NCBI RefSeq assembly: GCF_001644645.1
Contig: NZ_CP011390.1
Span: 310,001 to 374,000 of the forward strand
Origin: Flavisolibacter tropicus
GTDB taxonomy: Bacteria; Bacteroidota; Bacteroidia; Chitinophagales; Chitinophagaceae
Direction: 5' to 3'
DNA: 64,000 nt
Shown here: piece after piece, positions 17,456-25,440 of the stretch
Position numbering within the stretch: the stretch's first letter is position 1
How the letters are laid out: each line of letters starts with the position of its first letter
Notes under the pieces: generated by a model
The model's input: only the letters and a program-made list of their open reading frames with translations
Databases searched by the model: none
What the model was told of the DNA's origin: nothing
Made by a program: the position numbers and the translations under genes

Positions 17456-18475
17456 ATGAAGTTTCAGATAGGTGATAAAGTACTGGTGTTACACTCTAAT
17501 GAAGAAGGAGAGGTAATTGACATTATTAATGAAAAGATGGTAATGGTAGAAGTTAGGGGCGTACGTTTCCCGGCTTATATTGACCAGCTTGACTTTCCTT
17601 ATTTTAAGCGATTTACGGAAAAGAAACTGTTTCCTCAGAAAAAGGAAAAGCGCTATGTTGAAGATGTACGTAAAGAGAAAACCCTTCCCAGGGAAAAAGT
17701 GGTGGATGGTGTTTGGATTTCCTTTCTGCCCAAGTTTGAAACCGACGAGTTTGGCGATGATGTAGTAGAAACATTAAAAATTTACCTGATCAATCGGACA
17801 GAGCAGTCCTACCACTTTATTTACCGTCTGCAATTTTTTGGTAAGACTGATTTTGAGCTTAAGAACGAAGTGTTACCGTTTACTGATTTCTACGTGCATG
17901 ATATTCCTTTTTCGGATATGAACGATAGTCCAACCTTTGCTTTCGAGTTTTCATTACCCATTCCAGAAAAGTTGAAAGCGGAATATTATGAAACAACATT
18001 GCGTTTGAAGCCCAAGCAATTGTTTGATAAAATAGCTGAAATACAGCAAAAAGGTGAGGCCACCTTTGCTTATCGCCTATTTGAAAACTATCCCAACAGA
18101 CAACAAGAAGAGAAGTTGGACCTGGGCAAGCTTTCCGCCAAGGGTATGAAAGTGTATGACGCGAAGGATGTGCGTAAACATTTGCCTCCAGCACGTTCTG
18201 TAGTAGATCTTCATATTGAAAAACTAACAGACAACTGGGAGCGAATGTCTAATATGGAAATATTGGATATTCAGCTCCGTGAGTTTGAAAAATGGTACGA
18301 GTTGGCTGTTGCCCATCGCCAGCCTAGTCTGATTATTATCCATGGCGTAGGAAAAGGTGTTTTACGCAATGAGATCCATGATATTTTGCGAATGAAAAGA
18401 GAAGTAAAGTCTTTTGTGAATCAATATCATTCTTCCTTCGGTTACGGTGCTACTGAGATCTTTTTTCAATATTAG
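17456..18475 (+). CDS. DUF2027 domain protein with C-terminal Smr domain
   Basis: The 339-aa protein begins with a small SH3-like/KOW-like domain (FQIGDKVLVLHSNEEGEVIDI) and then the DUF2027 beta domain. It ends with an Smr domain from about residue 245 (VVDLHIEKL ... LIIIHGVGKGVLRNEIHDIL, then GYGATEIFFQY). Smr domains bind nucleic acids and many are endonucleases; the HGxGxG loop is intact here. The architecture is specific to Bacteroidota. It is not MutS2, because no ATPase domain is present. RNA cleavage or ribosome-associated quality control is possible but not shown. Confidence 0.85.
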   Translation: MKFQIGDKVLVLHSNEEGEVIDIINEKMVMVEVRGVRFPAYIDQLDFPYFKRFTEKKLFPQKKEKRYVEDVRKEKTLPREKVVDGVWISFLPKFETDEFGDDVVETLKIYLINRTEQSYHFIYRLQFFGKTDFELKNEVLPFTDFYVHDIPFSDMNDSPTFAFEFSLPIPEKLKAEYYETTLRLKPKQLFDKIAEIQQKGEATFAYRLFENYPNRQQEEKLDLGKLSAKGMKVYDAKDVRKHLPPARSVVDLHIEKLTDNWERMSNMEILDIQLREFEKWYELAVAHRQPSLIIIHGVGKGVLRNEIHDILRMKREVKSFVNQYHSSFGYGATEIFFQY

Positions 18476-18523
18476 TCAAAAGGAAGTGCAACAGTTTTGG
18501 TTAGGCCAGTGTCAATGGGACAA

Positions 18524-18940
18524 ATGAAGAATATGAGACTGGTTACGCTGTTTTTTGCATTGCTGTTAGTGGTTTTGACTGGTTGCGATAAATTGGAAAA
18601 GAATAAAGAATTTGCTGCTACCTATAAGGGAACTTTTGTTAGAACAGAAGGTACTACACTTAGTAATGAAATAGTAGCTAACGTAACCTTGAACTTTACT
18701 AAGAATACATTTAGCGGGTTGAGTGATAGACGTAATTATCCAGCCATTTGCTCTGGGAAATTTTCGATCAGTCAATCCAAACTGATGGTAACCAACAGTT
18801 GTTATTTTACGGCTGATTTTGATTGGGCTTTAGTATTCAATGGTGAATACAATTATGAGCTAAAAGGGAACCACTTAAAAATCTGGCGTTCTTATGGGAA
18901 TGGATCTAAAGATGTTTATGAACTTACCAAAGTAGAGTAA
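18524..18940 (+). CDS. Hypothetical lipoprotein
   Basis: From the ATG at 18524 the protein has 138 aa, with a lipoprotein signal peptide and lipobox VLTGC followed by DKLEKNKEF. An upstream in-frame ATG at 18497 would add nine residues before the basic n-region (MKNMRL) and is less likely. The mature part of about 115 residues looks like a small beta-barrel or lipocalin-like fold (ATYKGTFVRTEG, YNYELKGNHLKIW). I do not recognise a family. It follows the DUF2027-Smr gene closely and precedes rnpB. Confidence 0.7.
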   Translation: MKNMRLVTLFFALLLVVLTGCDKLEKNKEFAATYKGTFVRTEGTTLSNEIVANVTLNFTKNTFSGLSDRRNYPAICSGKFSISQSKLMVTNSCYFTADFDWALVFNGEYNYELKGNHLKIWRSYGNGSKDVYELTKVE

Positions 18941-19014
18941 TCATAACAGACAAGGGGAAGAATCAAGCAATAATAAAATCACGTTAATCTGCCTCAAATC
19001 CACTCATCTGTAGT

Positions 19015-19022
19015 TAATTTTG
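19015..19022 (+). promoter_or_regulatory. -7 element of rnpB
   Basis: TAATTTTG matches TAnnTTTG exactly and ends 5 bases before the first paired base of the RNase P RNA P1 stem, placing the predicted transcription start at its 5' end. Confidence 0.7.
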
Positions 19023-19026
19023 CAAT

Positions 19027-19415
19027 ACTGCAAGCTGCACTATCGATTCCGTTTAAATCGGGATAGGAAAGTCCGGACAGCATAGAGCAACGTATCCAGC
19101 TAACGGCTGGACATCCTCCTTCAAACGGGGAGCGAGACAGTGCCACAGAAAATAACCGCTCTGCTTTGGCAGAGTAAGGGTGAAAATGTGGGGTAAGAGC
19201 CCACGGTTGCTAGTGGTAACGCTAGTGGCGGGTAAACCTTGCGTGCTGAAATGCCATGTATAGGATCGACAGAAGGCGGCTCGTCTTCGTTCCTGTTGAA
19301 AATCAGGACGCGATCCAGGGTAGGCAGATACAGGTAGTCAGTAATGACCATCGCAGATAAATGATAGTGGTTCCGCTTCTGGCGGGATACAGAATCCGGC
19401 TTATAGGCTTGCAGT
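19027..19415 (+). ncRNA. rnpB: RNase P RNA, bacterial class A
   Basis: The catalytic RNA of RNase P, which matures tRNA 5' ends. The P1 stem is formed by ACTGCAAGC at 19027-19035 and GCTTGCAGT at 19407-19415. The universally conserved 5' block AGGAAAGTCCGGAC lies at about 19064, and the 3' block ACAGAATCCGGCTTATAGGC closes P4 near 19390-19408. The length of about 390 nt and the internal GGTAAACC block fit the A-type. A perfect -7 element precedes it, and a short T-run (ATTTTT) follows P1. A protein-like reading of this region on the minus strand is spurious. Confidence 0.96.
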
Positions 19416-19445
19416 TATTTTTGCTCTCCTAATTTCATTATCGCA

Positions 19446-19770
19446 GATTTGGGGAGTTTGGGGTTTGAAATTGGTTGGAGGCGGGTGGGTTTTGTGATTG
19501 CAGATTTTAGATTGGCGATTGCGGATTGAGGGGGAAAGCCGCTTGCTTTTAGTATCTTTAGGGTCTTCTTTTAAGGTGTTTTCTGCCTTTCTTATTACAC
19601 TTTTCTTTACTACTTCTTATGAGTTTATAAGGGTGACCGGATGACGACATACGGGTCAAGGTACGGGTGAGGTAGGGCCAAGGATCGGCCGAGGTACGGG
19701 TGAGATACGGAGTAACCTAGTCTTCCATACGGAGTAACCATGAAGGGACAGAGGCGTAGCAATGAAGGAA
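19446..19770 (+). repeat. Dispersed repeat, copy A
   Basis: About 325 bases that recur in the same orientation at 59346-59680. The best conserved blocks are GATTGCAGATTTTAGATTG, then GCTTTTAGTAT, then GGATCGGCCGAGGTAC with GGTGAGATACGGAGT, and finally CTTCCATACGGAGTAACC with ATGAAGG. Inside the copy, GGTACGGGTGAG and ATACGGAGTAACC each occur twice, so it has its own substructure. No protein is encoded. Together with the terminator at 19864 it fills the 19416-19963 gap between rnpB and the CPBP gene. Confidence 0.85.
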
Positions 19771-19863
19771 CGTAGGAGTAGCAGGCAAGGAAGTACCAAG
19801 GATTAATGGGATTTGGGGAAGGATTGACAGGATTAGAAAAAGTATGATTTTGATTTACTCCAT

Positions 19864-19891
19864 AAAAAAGCACCCCTTAAGGAGTGCACTT
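19864..19891 (-). terminator. Terminator for the minus-strand CPBP gene
   Basis: On the minus strand GCACTCC pairs with GGGGTGC (one G-T pair) and a run of six T follows, about 75 bases after the CPBP stop codon. Confidence 0.75.
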
Positions 19892-19963
19892 AAATTATAA
19901 GAAAGTTTGAAGGGAGGAATGAGTGATATATTATTGCCTTTATTAATGCCTTTCACAATGGGG

Positions 19964-20868
19964 CTAAAAATAGAGATTGCCTATATAGCCGCCTAGTTCC
20001 ATCATCCAGGCGATACCAAGATGCACCATTAAGCCGCCCCAGATGGTTCGTGTATGATACGTTACCACTCCTAAAATAAGTCCACCAAAAAAGGAGGAAA
20101 TGCATTCGCCTAGCGGTTTTCCAAAGTGGATGGTGCAGTAAAACAAAGCCATAGGAAGGATGGCATCTTTTCCCACCCATTTGGCAAATGCTAATATTAA
20201 AAAACCACGGAAAAAGAGCTCGATGCCCACAAAGTCAGAGCCATAGGAGAGCTCAAATAGCAGTTTTTTCCAGCCTTCGGTTACATGTATATGATTGGCG
20301 ATGTTTTTTATTTTGGGATACATGGCTAGAAAGTCGGGTTGTGTAGATGCAGCTGTAATCAGCGGTAGCATAATCATCAGCATAAGCAGGTAAGGCTTTG
20401 CTTTAAAGCCTTTTGTGGTAGTGCCATAAAATGGCTGCTCTTTATTAAAAACTGCCAGGTTATCCCTAAACAAATAAACATTACGGCAAGCTTAAATGGC
20501 CAGTAAATAACCTGATTCCAATATTCATTATCTGCTTTGTTGGAACTGATAGCGAAGTCGAGATTAGCGGCCATTTTCCAGGCAAAGAAAGCGGGTGCTA
20601 TTAAAAGCAAAGCAACAAACTTTGAATTGAATTGGTGAGTAAAATGCTTAAAGCTATAGTACAATAGGTAAGGAAAAGAAAGTGCAAGTAGGAATATAAA
20701 ATACCAACCTGAAACTGACAGGTAAAACGGTTGCTTGCTTAAATAGGGACTGATAGAAAAATGATAGTTGCAAAAGATCATTAAACTAATCAGGCTTACA
20801 CTAACTGTAAATACCCCTTTATTTAATGATAACCAATACTCCCGCAGATAACCAAAAATAGACCTCAT
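19964..20868 (-). pseudogene. CPBP family intramembrane metalloprotease, split by a frameshift
   Basis: Two overlapping minus-strand frames together make one CPBP (CAAX protease/bacteriocin-processing, Abi) protein. The upstream frame (start 20868) supplies the N-terminal helices. It then passes WQF and runs into unrelated residues before stopping at 20377. The other frame continues as FNKEQPFYGTTTKGF and carries the catalytic region, with IELFFRGFLI (motif 1) and the His-bearing FYCTIHFGKPLGE and MVHLGIAWMMEL. Joining them needs one extra T in the T5 run at 20447-20451. It could be a real inactivation, a phase-variable tract, or a sequencing error in a homopolymer. The divergent fRMsr gene is intact. 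Confidence 0.75.
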
Positions 20869-20984
20869 GAGACGTTAAAAAGAGGTGTAAAATAGCCAAA
20901 CTCTGGGGTTTTATAGAAGCATTATATAGCTGTTTTTGGGTGCAGCATCTGGTTTGGTTAATTTAGCCACCAAATTTGGAATGT

Positions 20985-21461
20985 ATGGCAGAAGACTTAC
21001 TTATTATAAAAGGAACAAAAGTGGAACAATATGAGGCTTTAATTCCGCAAATAAAAGGTTTGTTGGAAGGCGAGCCGGATATGGTAGCCAATTTGGCCAA
21101 TGTTGCAGCGGCTTTAAAAGAGCAGTTTGGCTGGTTTTGGGTTGGGTTTTATATGATCAAGCAAGATGAATTAGTATTGGGGCCATTTCAAGGGCCGGTA
21201 GCCTGTACGCGCATCAGAAAAGGCAAAGGTGTATGTGGCAGTAGCTGGGCGCAGGAAAAAACGTTGATCGTACCCGATGTAGAAAAATTTCCTGGGCATA
21301 TTGCCTGTAGCAGCCTTTCTAAATCAGAGATAGTGGTTCCGCTATTTAATAATGGAGAAATTAAGGGAGTTTTGGATGTAGATAGTGAGGTACTAGACCA
21401 ATTTGATGAAACGGATCAAAAGTATTTAGAAGCAATAGTGAAACTGATTCCATTAGATTAA
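20985..21461 (+). CDS. Free methionine-(R)-sulfoxide reductase (GAF domain)
   Basis: A single GAF domain of 158 aa. The three cysteines typical of fRMsr/MsrC are at residues 74, 84 and 108 (PVACTRI, KGVCGSS, HIACSS), and the GAF core is FGWFWVGFYMI. The enzyme reduces free methionine-R-sulfoxide using thioredoxin. I choose the ATG at 20985; an in-frame TTG nine bases earlier is less likely. Together with trxB and bacilliredoxin it adds to the oxidative-repair content of the window. Confidence 0.93.
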   Translation: MAEDLLIIKGTKVEQYEALIPQIKGLLEGEPDMVANLANVAAALKEQFGWFWVGFYMIKQDELVLGPFQGPVACTRIRKGKGVCGSSWAQEKTLIVPDVEKFPGHIACSSLSKSEIVVPLFNNGEIKGVLDVDSEVLDQFDETDQKYLEAIVKLIPLD

Positions 21462-21482
21462 TATTGAAAGATCGGTTTAAAT

Positions 21483-21522
21483 AAAAAAGCTCATCCATAT
21501 AATTATATGGATGAGCTTTTTT
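21483..21522. terminator. Bidirectional terminator, 40-base palindrome
   Basis: A perfect palindrome with A6 and T6 ends, centred on AATT, lies between the convergent fRMsr and cupin genes and can terminate both. Confidence 0.92.
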
Positions 21523-21524
21523 AT

Positions 21525-21854
21525 TTAATGCTCAAATTTATAATCTTCCCGTTCTGGGTTGAAGACGTCTAACAACTGACATTCAGTAATAGCTCTGCCG
21601 CCATGCAACACATGAGGTGGTATAACGGCAACGATCCCGGGTTCTAATAGACGTGTTTCACCATCAACAACTAATTCAAATTTACCTTCTAAAACATGCG
21701 CTACTTGCTCATGTAAGTGAGAGTGTATGGGCATTGTGGCGCCTGCTTCTACATGCCAATAAACAAAGCTCATCGTTCCCGTATGAATAGTTTGAGCTTT
21801 ATATCCTTTTATTATTTCTTTTGTCGGTAAATTTTTTAAATTTATGAAAGGCAT
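21525..21854 (-). CDS. Cupin domain protein
   Basis: From the ATG at 21854 the protein is 109 aa ([14 protein letters not shown]), a small single-domain cupin. Motif 1 is [17 protein letters not shown] with metal-binding His, His and Glu. Motif 2 is [10 protein letters not shown] longer frame to 21950 would add 32 residues with no cupin homology and is rejected. Such cupins bind a metal and often small carbonyl compounds; the substrate is unknown. [12 protein letters not shown] at the C-terminus is typical of this Bacteroidota subgroup. Confidence 0.88.
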   Translation of the reverse strand: MPFINLKNLPTKEIIKGYKAQTIHTGTMSFVYWHVEAGATMPIHSHLHEQVAHVLEGKFELVVDGETRLLEPGIVAVIPPHVLHGGRAITECQLLDVFNPEREDYKFEH

Positions 21855-21964
21855 TGCTAATACAGTTTTATTAAGGGAAATTACGGCTTCCCTCTTTTTA
21901 GAGAGATAAATATTATTAAAGCACAGATCGGCATAAATTTTATTGCACATTTAGAAAAAGGTTT

Positions 21965-22177
21965 ATGCAAGAACGGAAAGGAAATACAAGCGGTCGGCAT
22001 GAGCATCCTTTGCCACGAGAAATCAGCAGGCGAGAGGCTGACGCTGCTGCAGCAGCGCACAAGCAGGCCGAGCATGATATGGAAGAAGATGCTGAATTAA
22101 CATCCCATAGCCCTAATGATGACTTAGATGAAGAAGAAACAGCGCGTTTAGGTGAAGACAAAACGGATTTGATCTAA
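21965..22177 (+). CDS. Small acidic hydrophilic protein
   Basis: The 70-aa protein has no hydrophobic segment. It is rich in Glu, Asp, Arg and Ala (READAAAAAHKQAEHDMEED) and likely disordered. No known domain is recognised. It is followed 26 bases later by another small hydrophilic gene, and similar proteins lie at 24758 and 24978, so this part of the window is enriched in such genes. They resemble the stress-induced hydrophilins of Bacteroidota, which is an inference from composition only. Confidence 0.6.
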   Translation: MQERKGNTSGRHEHPLPREISRREADAAAAAHKQAEHDMEEDAELTSHSPNDDLDEEETARLGEDKTDLI

Positions 22178-22203
22178 TTTATTAACATCATCAAACTGAA
22201 ACT

Positions 22204-22407
22204 ATGTCTCGAGATAAAAAACCAACAGCCAGAGAAGAAAAAGCGCCCCATCCACCATCGAATAATAAACCGGTTGCTAATACCCGTAGGCCAGAATTCA
22301 GAGAGCATATTGAGCTTTTTAGGAATAATGGCAACACTTCTCATCGTATACGCTCAGAACGGCAGATATTGTGGGAGAACGATCTTTACGAACGCCAAAG
22401 TATATAA
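22204..22407 (+). CDS. Small basic hydrophilic protein
   Basis: The 67-aa protein is Lys/Arg/Asn/Pro-rich at the N-terminus (SRDKKPTAREEKAPHPPSNN). A short probable helix, FREHIELFRNNGNTSHRIR, follows. No family is recognised. It follows the 70-aa acidic protein gene by 26 bases, suggesting co-transcription of an acidic-basic pair. Translation from this ATG is supported only by context and composition. Confidence 0.5.
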   Translation: MSRDKKPTAREEKAPHPPSNNKPVANTRRPEFREHIELFRNNGNTSHRIRSERQILWENDLYERQSI

Positions 22408-22431
22408 TACGGTTATACGTAGTCGAAAAAT

Positions 22432-22466
22432 AAAAAAGCCTTGTTCTGTATATATTAAACAAGGCT
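22432..22466 (-). terminator. Terminator for the ACBP gene
   Basis: On the minus strand AGCCTTGTT pairs with AACAAGGCT and is followed by TTTTTT, 27 bases after the ACBP stop codon. Confidence 0.8.
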
Positions 22467-22492
22467 GAAACTTCTTTGAAAGAGAATGTTTA

Positions 22493-22753
22493 TCAATTCG
22501 TTTTTAGTCGATCTATCAAATTGATATAACTCTGCATTGCCTCTTCTTTTGTTTTTCCTTTTAGTCCGTTCCAAGCTTCGTACTTAGCCTTGGCCACAAA
22601 ATCAAATGGATTTGCTGGAGGATCTGTATTAACGTCTCCTTCTGTTCCCTGTTTATATAGTGAATACAATTGCAATAATGTTTCATTAGATGGCTTCTCG
22701 GTTAAGGCTTTGCTTTCCGCTATTGCGTTTTGAAATTGTTCGTGCAAATTCAT
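22493..22753 (-). CDS. Acyl-CoA-binding protein
   Basis: The 86-aa protein is a single ACBP domain, the full length of the family. LLQLYSLYKQGTEGDVN carries the Tyr and Lys that contact the CoA phosphate, and AKYEAWNGLKGKTKEEAM is the most conserved helix. ACBPs bind medium- and long-chain acyl-CoA esters in the cytoplasm. The family is common in eukaryotes and patchier in bacteria but regular in Bacteroidota. The upstream ABC exporter is not obviously related. Confidence 0.95.
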   Translation of the reverse strand: MNLHEQFQNAIAESKALTEKPSNETLLQLYSLYKQGTEGDVNTDPPANPFDFVAKAKYEAWNGLKGKTKEEAMQSYINLIDRLKTN

Positions 22754-22829
22754 GATCTCAAAGTTTGGGTGAATATATAAAATAAAACTACAGTTTGGTG
22801 ATTACTCTATTGACTGAACGATAATGTAG

Positions 22830-23939
22830 TTAGGTGTCTAGCGGTGGCTCATATAAACTGTAACTGGTAAAAAATAAAAGTAGAGCAATAAAAATTGTGA
22901 GCGTTGCCCACCACGTATATTGTTCACTGTTAAAAAAGAAGACAGAGACGAAGCTGACGCCAAAAATAATTTTCACAAATTCATTTCGGTCAATAATTCC
23001 GCTATACTGAACTGTTGTAAAAAGTAGTAATGTGTGAACTAACGTAAAATAAACAGCGAGTATTTGCTGTATCCCTAGAAGGGGGTATCCTGCTAAAATA
23101 AGATAAAGCAGCTCTGGCAGGAGTAATACTATAAAAGTGATATAATACATTAAGAAAATTCGGATAGGTTGAATAGGTAAGTTTCTAAAGAACTGCAATG
23201 ACAATTCTATAAACCTAACAAACTGAAATGCAAGCGCCGCATGCGTTATTATAATTAGCAGTAAGAATAATACAAGTGAGTCGTGATCATAACGATCACC
23301 ATTCCAAACTAAGGCTATGTAAAAGGCAATAAGAGATATCAGTTTTAGTACAAGAAGTTGTTTCTTCTTTTTCTGAAATGATAATCGAAGTAATAGAAAA
23401 TGAAAGTGTTTGGGTTTTGTTATTTTGAAAAAATTGAAAGCTAGAAGTGGTTTTTTATAAATCCACGTTTTGTTGATTAGATTACTATAGTAAATGCTGC
23501 TGATAGAACAAATGGAAAGTGCAAAGAGAATCAGTATACTTGCTTGCAGCAACTGGTTTTGATGCAAGGCAATTACAACCACTATTGTTATATAAGAAAG
23601 AATAGGAAAGAATAAGAATAACTCAATTAAACTGAGTAATGCAATCTGTTTTTTAAACGGTAATGCTTGAAACTGGTATAAAAAATTGCCCTCTTCTTTC
23701 GTAATACTATTGAAAATAAACTGTGTGCATTTATGATTATAACAGGTCCATAGAAATAGAACGCCTGCTAAAATGATATTTGAGGATAGAATTGACTGAA
23801 TTAGTGAAAAATGATAAGTAACTAACGAGCCAGGGCTAACGGTACCAAAGAATAAGAAAAAGAAGAAAAGAAAAAAGCCGGCATTACTCCTGTAAAAAGG
23901 GATAGCCCAAATTTTAAGAAGCAAATTGAAGAGCTTCAT
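22830..23939 (-). CDS. ABC transporter membrane protein, unknown family
   Basis: The 369-aa protein has roughly ten hydrophobic segments, starting with AGFFLFFFFLFFGTVSPGSL. It is almost free of recognisable motifs. Its start overlaps the end of the ATPase gene by 4 bases (ATGA), so it is most likely the membrane partner of that ATPase. The phenylalanine, isoleucine and leucine content is very high and the base composition AT-rich compared with neighbours. The transported substrate cannot be inferred. Confidence 0.75.
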   Translation of the reverse strand: MKLFNLLLKIWAIPFYRSNAGFFLFFFFLFFGTVSPGSLVTYHFSLIQSILSSNIILAGVLFLWTCYNHKCTQFIFNSITKEEGNFLYQFQALPFKKQIALLSLIELFLFFPILSYITIVVVIALHQNQLLQASILILFALSICSISSIYYSNLINKTWIYKKPLLAFNFFKITKPKHFHFLLLRLSFQKKKKQLLVLKLISLIAFYIALVWNGDRYDHDSLVLFLLLIIITHAALAFQFVRFIELSLQFFRNLPIQPIRIFLMYYITFIVLLLPELLYLILAGYPLLGIQQILAVYFTLVHTLLLFTTVQYSGIIDRNEFVKIIFGVSFVSVFFFNSEQYTWWATLTIFIALLLFFTSYSLYEPPLDT

Positions 23940-24562
23940 TGTTTTATCAGCGATTTGTTTTCAATACGAAGCAATTGAGTCTGGAAAGGGGCTGTGTCCA
24001 TAAAAGATTGATGTGAAGTAATCAAAAATGAGACACCCTGTTGATTATATGAATGGATCAGGGATAAGCAGGTATCTATGGCCTTAATATCTAAAGTAAT
24101 CAAAGGCTCGTCCAGAAGTATCCACTTAGGTTGTCCCATAAATGCTAATATTAGAGAAAGTTTTTTGGTCATTCCGCTGGAGTATGTACCAATCTTTTGA
24201 TGTACATACTGATCTACACCGAATGCTTTAATAAGTCGATTAGTGTCAATAGCATCAGCCTGATTTGTTTGCTGATAGAAATTGATGAGATCCGTGCCTG
24301 TAAGAAAATCAGGATAGATAGGTTCTGCATATGACCAATTCACCAATCTTCGATATTGCATGCGGTGTTTTCGAATATCAATATCATGCACCCGGATGCT
24401 GCCTGAAAACGGAATGAGTCCTGCAATGGTTTTTAGCAAGGTGGTTTTACCAGCGCCATTTTCACCTTGTAGCCAATAAACACCTTCTTTTAATGTAAAG
24501 TTGGGTATAGAAATTACTGGCGCAGTGCCATAGCTTTTCTCATAATGGTTTAAATGCAGCAT
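23936..24562 (-). CDS. ABC transporter ATP-binding protein
   Basis: A 208-aa single ATPase domain. It has Walker A GENGAGKT at residues 33-40, signature YSSGMTKKLSL and Walker B WILLDEPLITLD, with the switch His in LITSHQS. The signature reads SSGM rather than LSGGQ, as in CcmA-like export ATPases. It is translationally coupled to the membrane protein gene (4-base overlap). Together they form a minimal two-gene exporter of the ABC-2 or CcmA type. Confidence 0.92.
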   Translation of the reverse strand: MLHLNHYEKSYGTAPVISIPNFTLKEGVYWLQGENGAGKTTLLKTIAGLIPFSGSIRVHDIDIRKHRMQYRRLVNWSYAEPIYPDFLTGTDLINFYQQTNQADAIDTNRLIKAFGVDQYVHQKIGTYSSGMTKKLSLILAFMGQPKWILLDEPLITLDIKAIDTCLSLIHSYNQQGVSFLITSHQSFMDTAPFQTQLLRIENKSLIKQ

Positions 24563-24757
24563 AGTATTACTTATCTAAAATAGGCTTTCTTAAAAATTGA
24601 ATTCCTAATAACCTCTTAAAAGGGATGAAAGTATCCTTTGTGATTTTAAATGGGTTTATGGCACCAGTTTTTCACTGATAAGTATTTAAAAAAAAGAAAT
24701 GGGTATCAAAAACAATAATTCACAAAGCAGTAAGAAAGGACTTCTAACTATTATAAT

Positions 24758-24898
24758 ATGACAAAAGATGCTAGTCTAAGGCCTCAAACAGATAGCAGTA
24801 CTGAACAAGCTCGACAGCTAGAAAGTGATGACGTAAATGAAGAAACCGCTCAGGGGCCTATAAGCTCACCGTCAGAAGATAACTGGGCTGAAAAATAA
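24758..24898 (+). CDS. 46-aa hydrophilic peptide
   Basis: An ATG at 24758 opens a 46-aa frame with polar, acidic composition (MTKDASLRPQTDSSTEQARQ at the start, EDNWAEK at the end) and a stop at 24896-24898. An AAGGA motif lies about 20 bases upstream. Similar short Ser/Glu/Gln-rich peptides are often annotated as hypothetical in Chitinophagaceae. It is supported by composition and by its place in a cluster of hydrophilic genes, not by homology. Confidence 0.45.
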   Translation: MTKDASLRPQTDSSTEQARQLESDDVNEETAQGPISSPSEDNWAEK

Positions 24899-24977
24899 GA
24901 TAGCTACTTAATTAGATGATGAGTCTTAAATCGGCAGAAAGTTTGAGTATCAATTAAGTACTTTAAAAGGAATGATT

Positions 24978-25320
24978 ATGAAACTCAATAAAAAAAGTGC
25001 AAGCACCGCAACCCCGTCAGAATGAGCAGGATATAAGAGAGCAAGTAAAAGGAGGCCCAACTTATGAAGGTAAAAGGAAGCACGCAGAAAGAGATGGAGA
25101 GCGGGCGCGTCAAGATGAAGCAAAAGGTGCCAGCCATATAAAAGATAAGGGGCATAACCTGGCGGCTGCTGAAGGTAGAATCAACCGTAATAAATCTCAG
25201 AATATTGATAGCGAAGCCCAAAATATCAATGATGCTGATGGTCGCCCATTAACAGATGAAGAAGCACATCATGCAAGGTTTAAAGCTGGCCAGGGACGTC
25301 AAAAGGGCAGTAACAAGTAG
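24978..25320 (+). CDS. Lys/Glu-rich hydrophilic protein, apparent frameshift near the start
   Basis: The main frame encodes 107 aa from a GTG at 24997 and is strongly charged (YEGKRKHAERDGERARQDE) with no hydrophobic core. The GTG has no ribosome site. An ATG at 24978 (MKLNKK) follows AAAAGG by 8 bases and would join the same frame if the A7 run at 24990-24996 were one base shorter, giving about 113 aa. So either GTG is used, the A7 tract causes slippage, or the sequence has a homopolymer error. The protein resembles stress-related, possibly disordered proteins. Function unknown. Confidence 0.6.
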
Positions 25321-25382
25321 GCTCTAGGTATTGATGGAGGCCTAGCGCTATTACGCAGACAACAGTAAAGCAGGATAACGTG

Positions 25383-25411
25383 AAAAGCTCATTCTAAGGA
25401 ATGGGCTTTTT
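25383..25411 (+). terminator. Terminator after the hydrophilic protein gene
   Basis: AAAAGCTCATTC pairs with GAATGGGCTTTT (one G-T pair) over a 4-base loop, followed by T. Confidence 0.8.
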
Positions 25412-25440
25412 ACTGGAAAAGTGGGGCCTTCATTTAAAGA

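Noticed and set aside
19121..19351. Minus-strand protein frame over the RNase P RNA
   Set aside because: The region is a structural RNA with P1 and conserved P4 blocks; a protein there has no support.
19446..19770. Insertion sequence remnant
   Set aside because: No transposase fragment, terminal inverted repeats or target duplication was seen, so only a non-coding repeat is reported.
22274..22468. Second plus-strand frame over the basic hydrophilic gene
   Set aside because: It overlaps the annotated small gene and the ACBP terminator and has less plausible composition.
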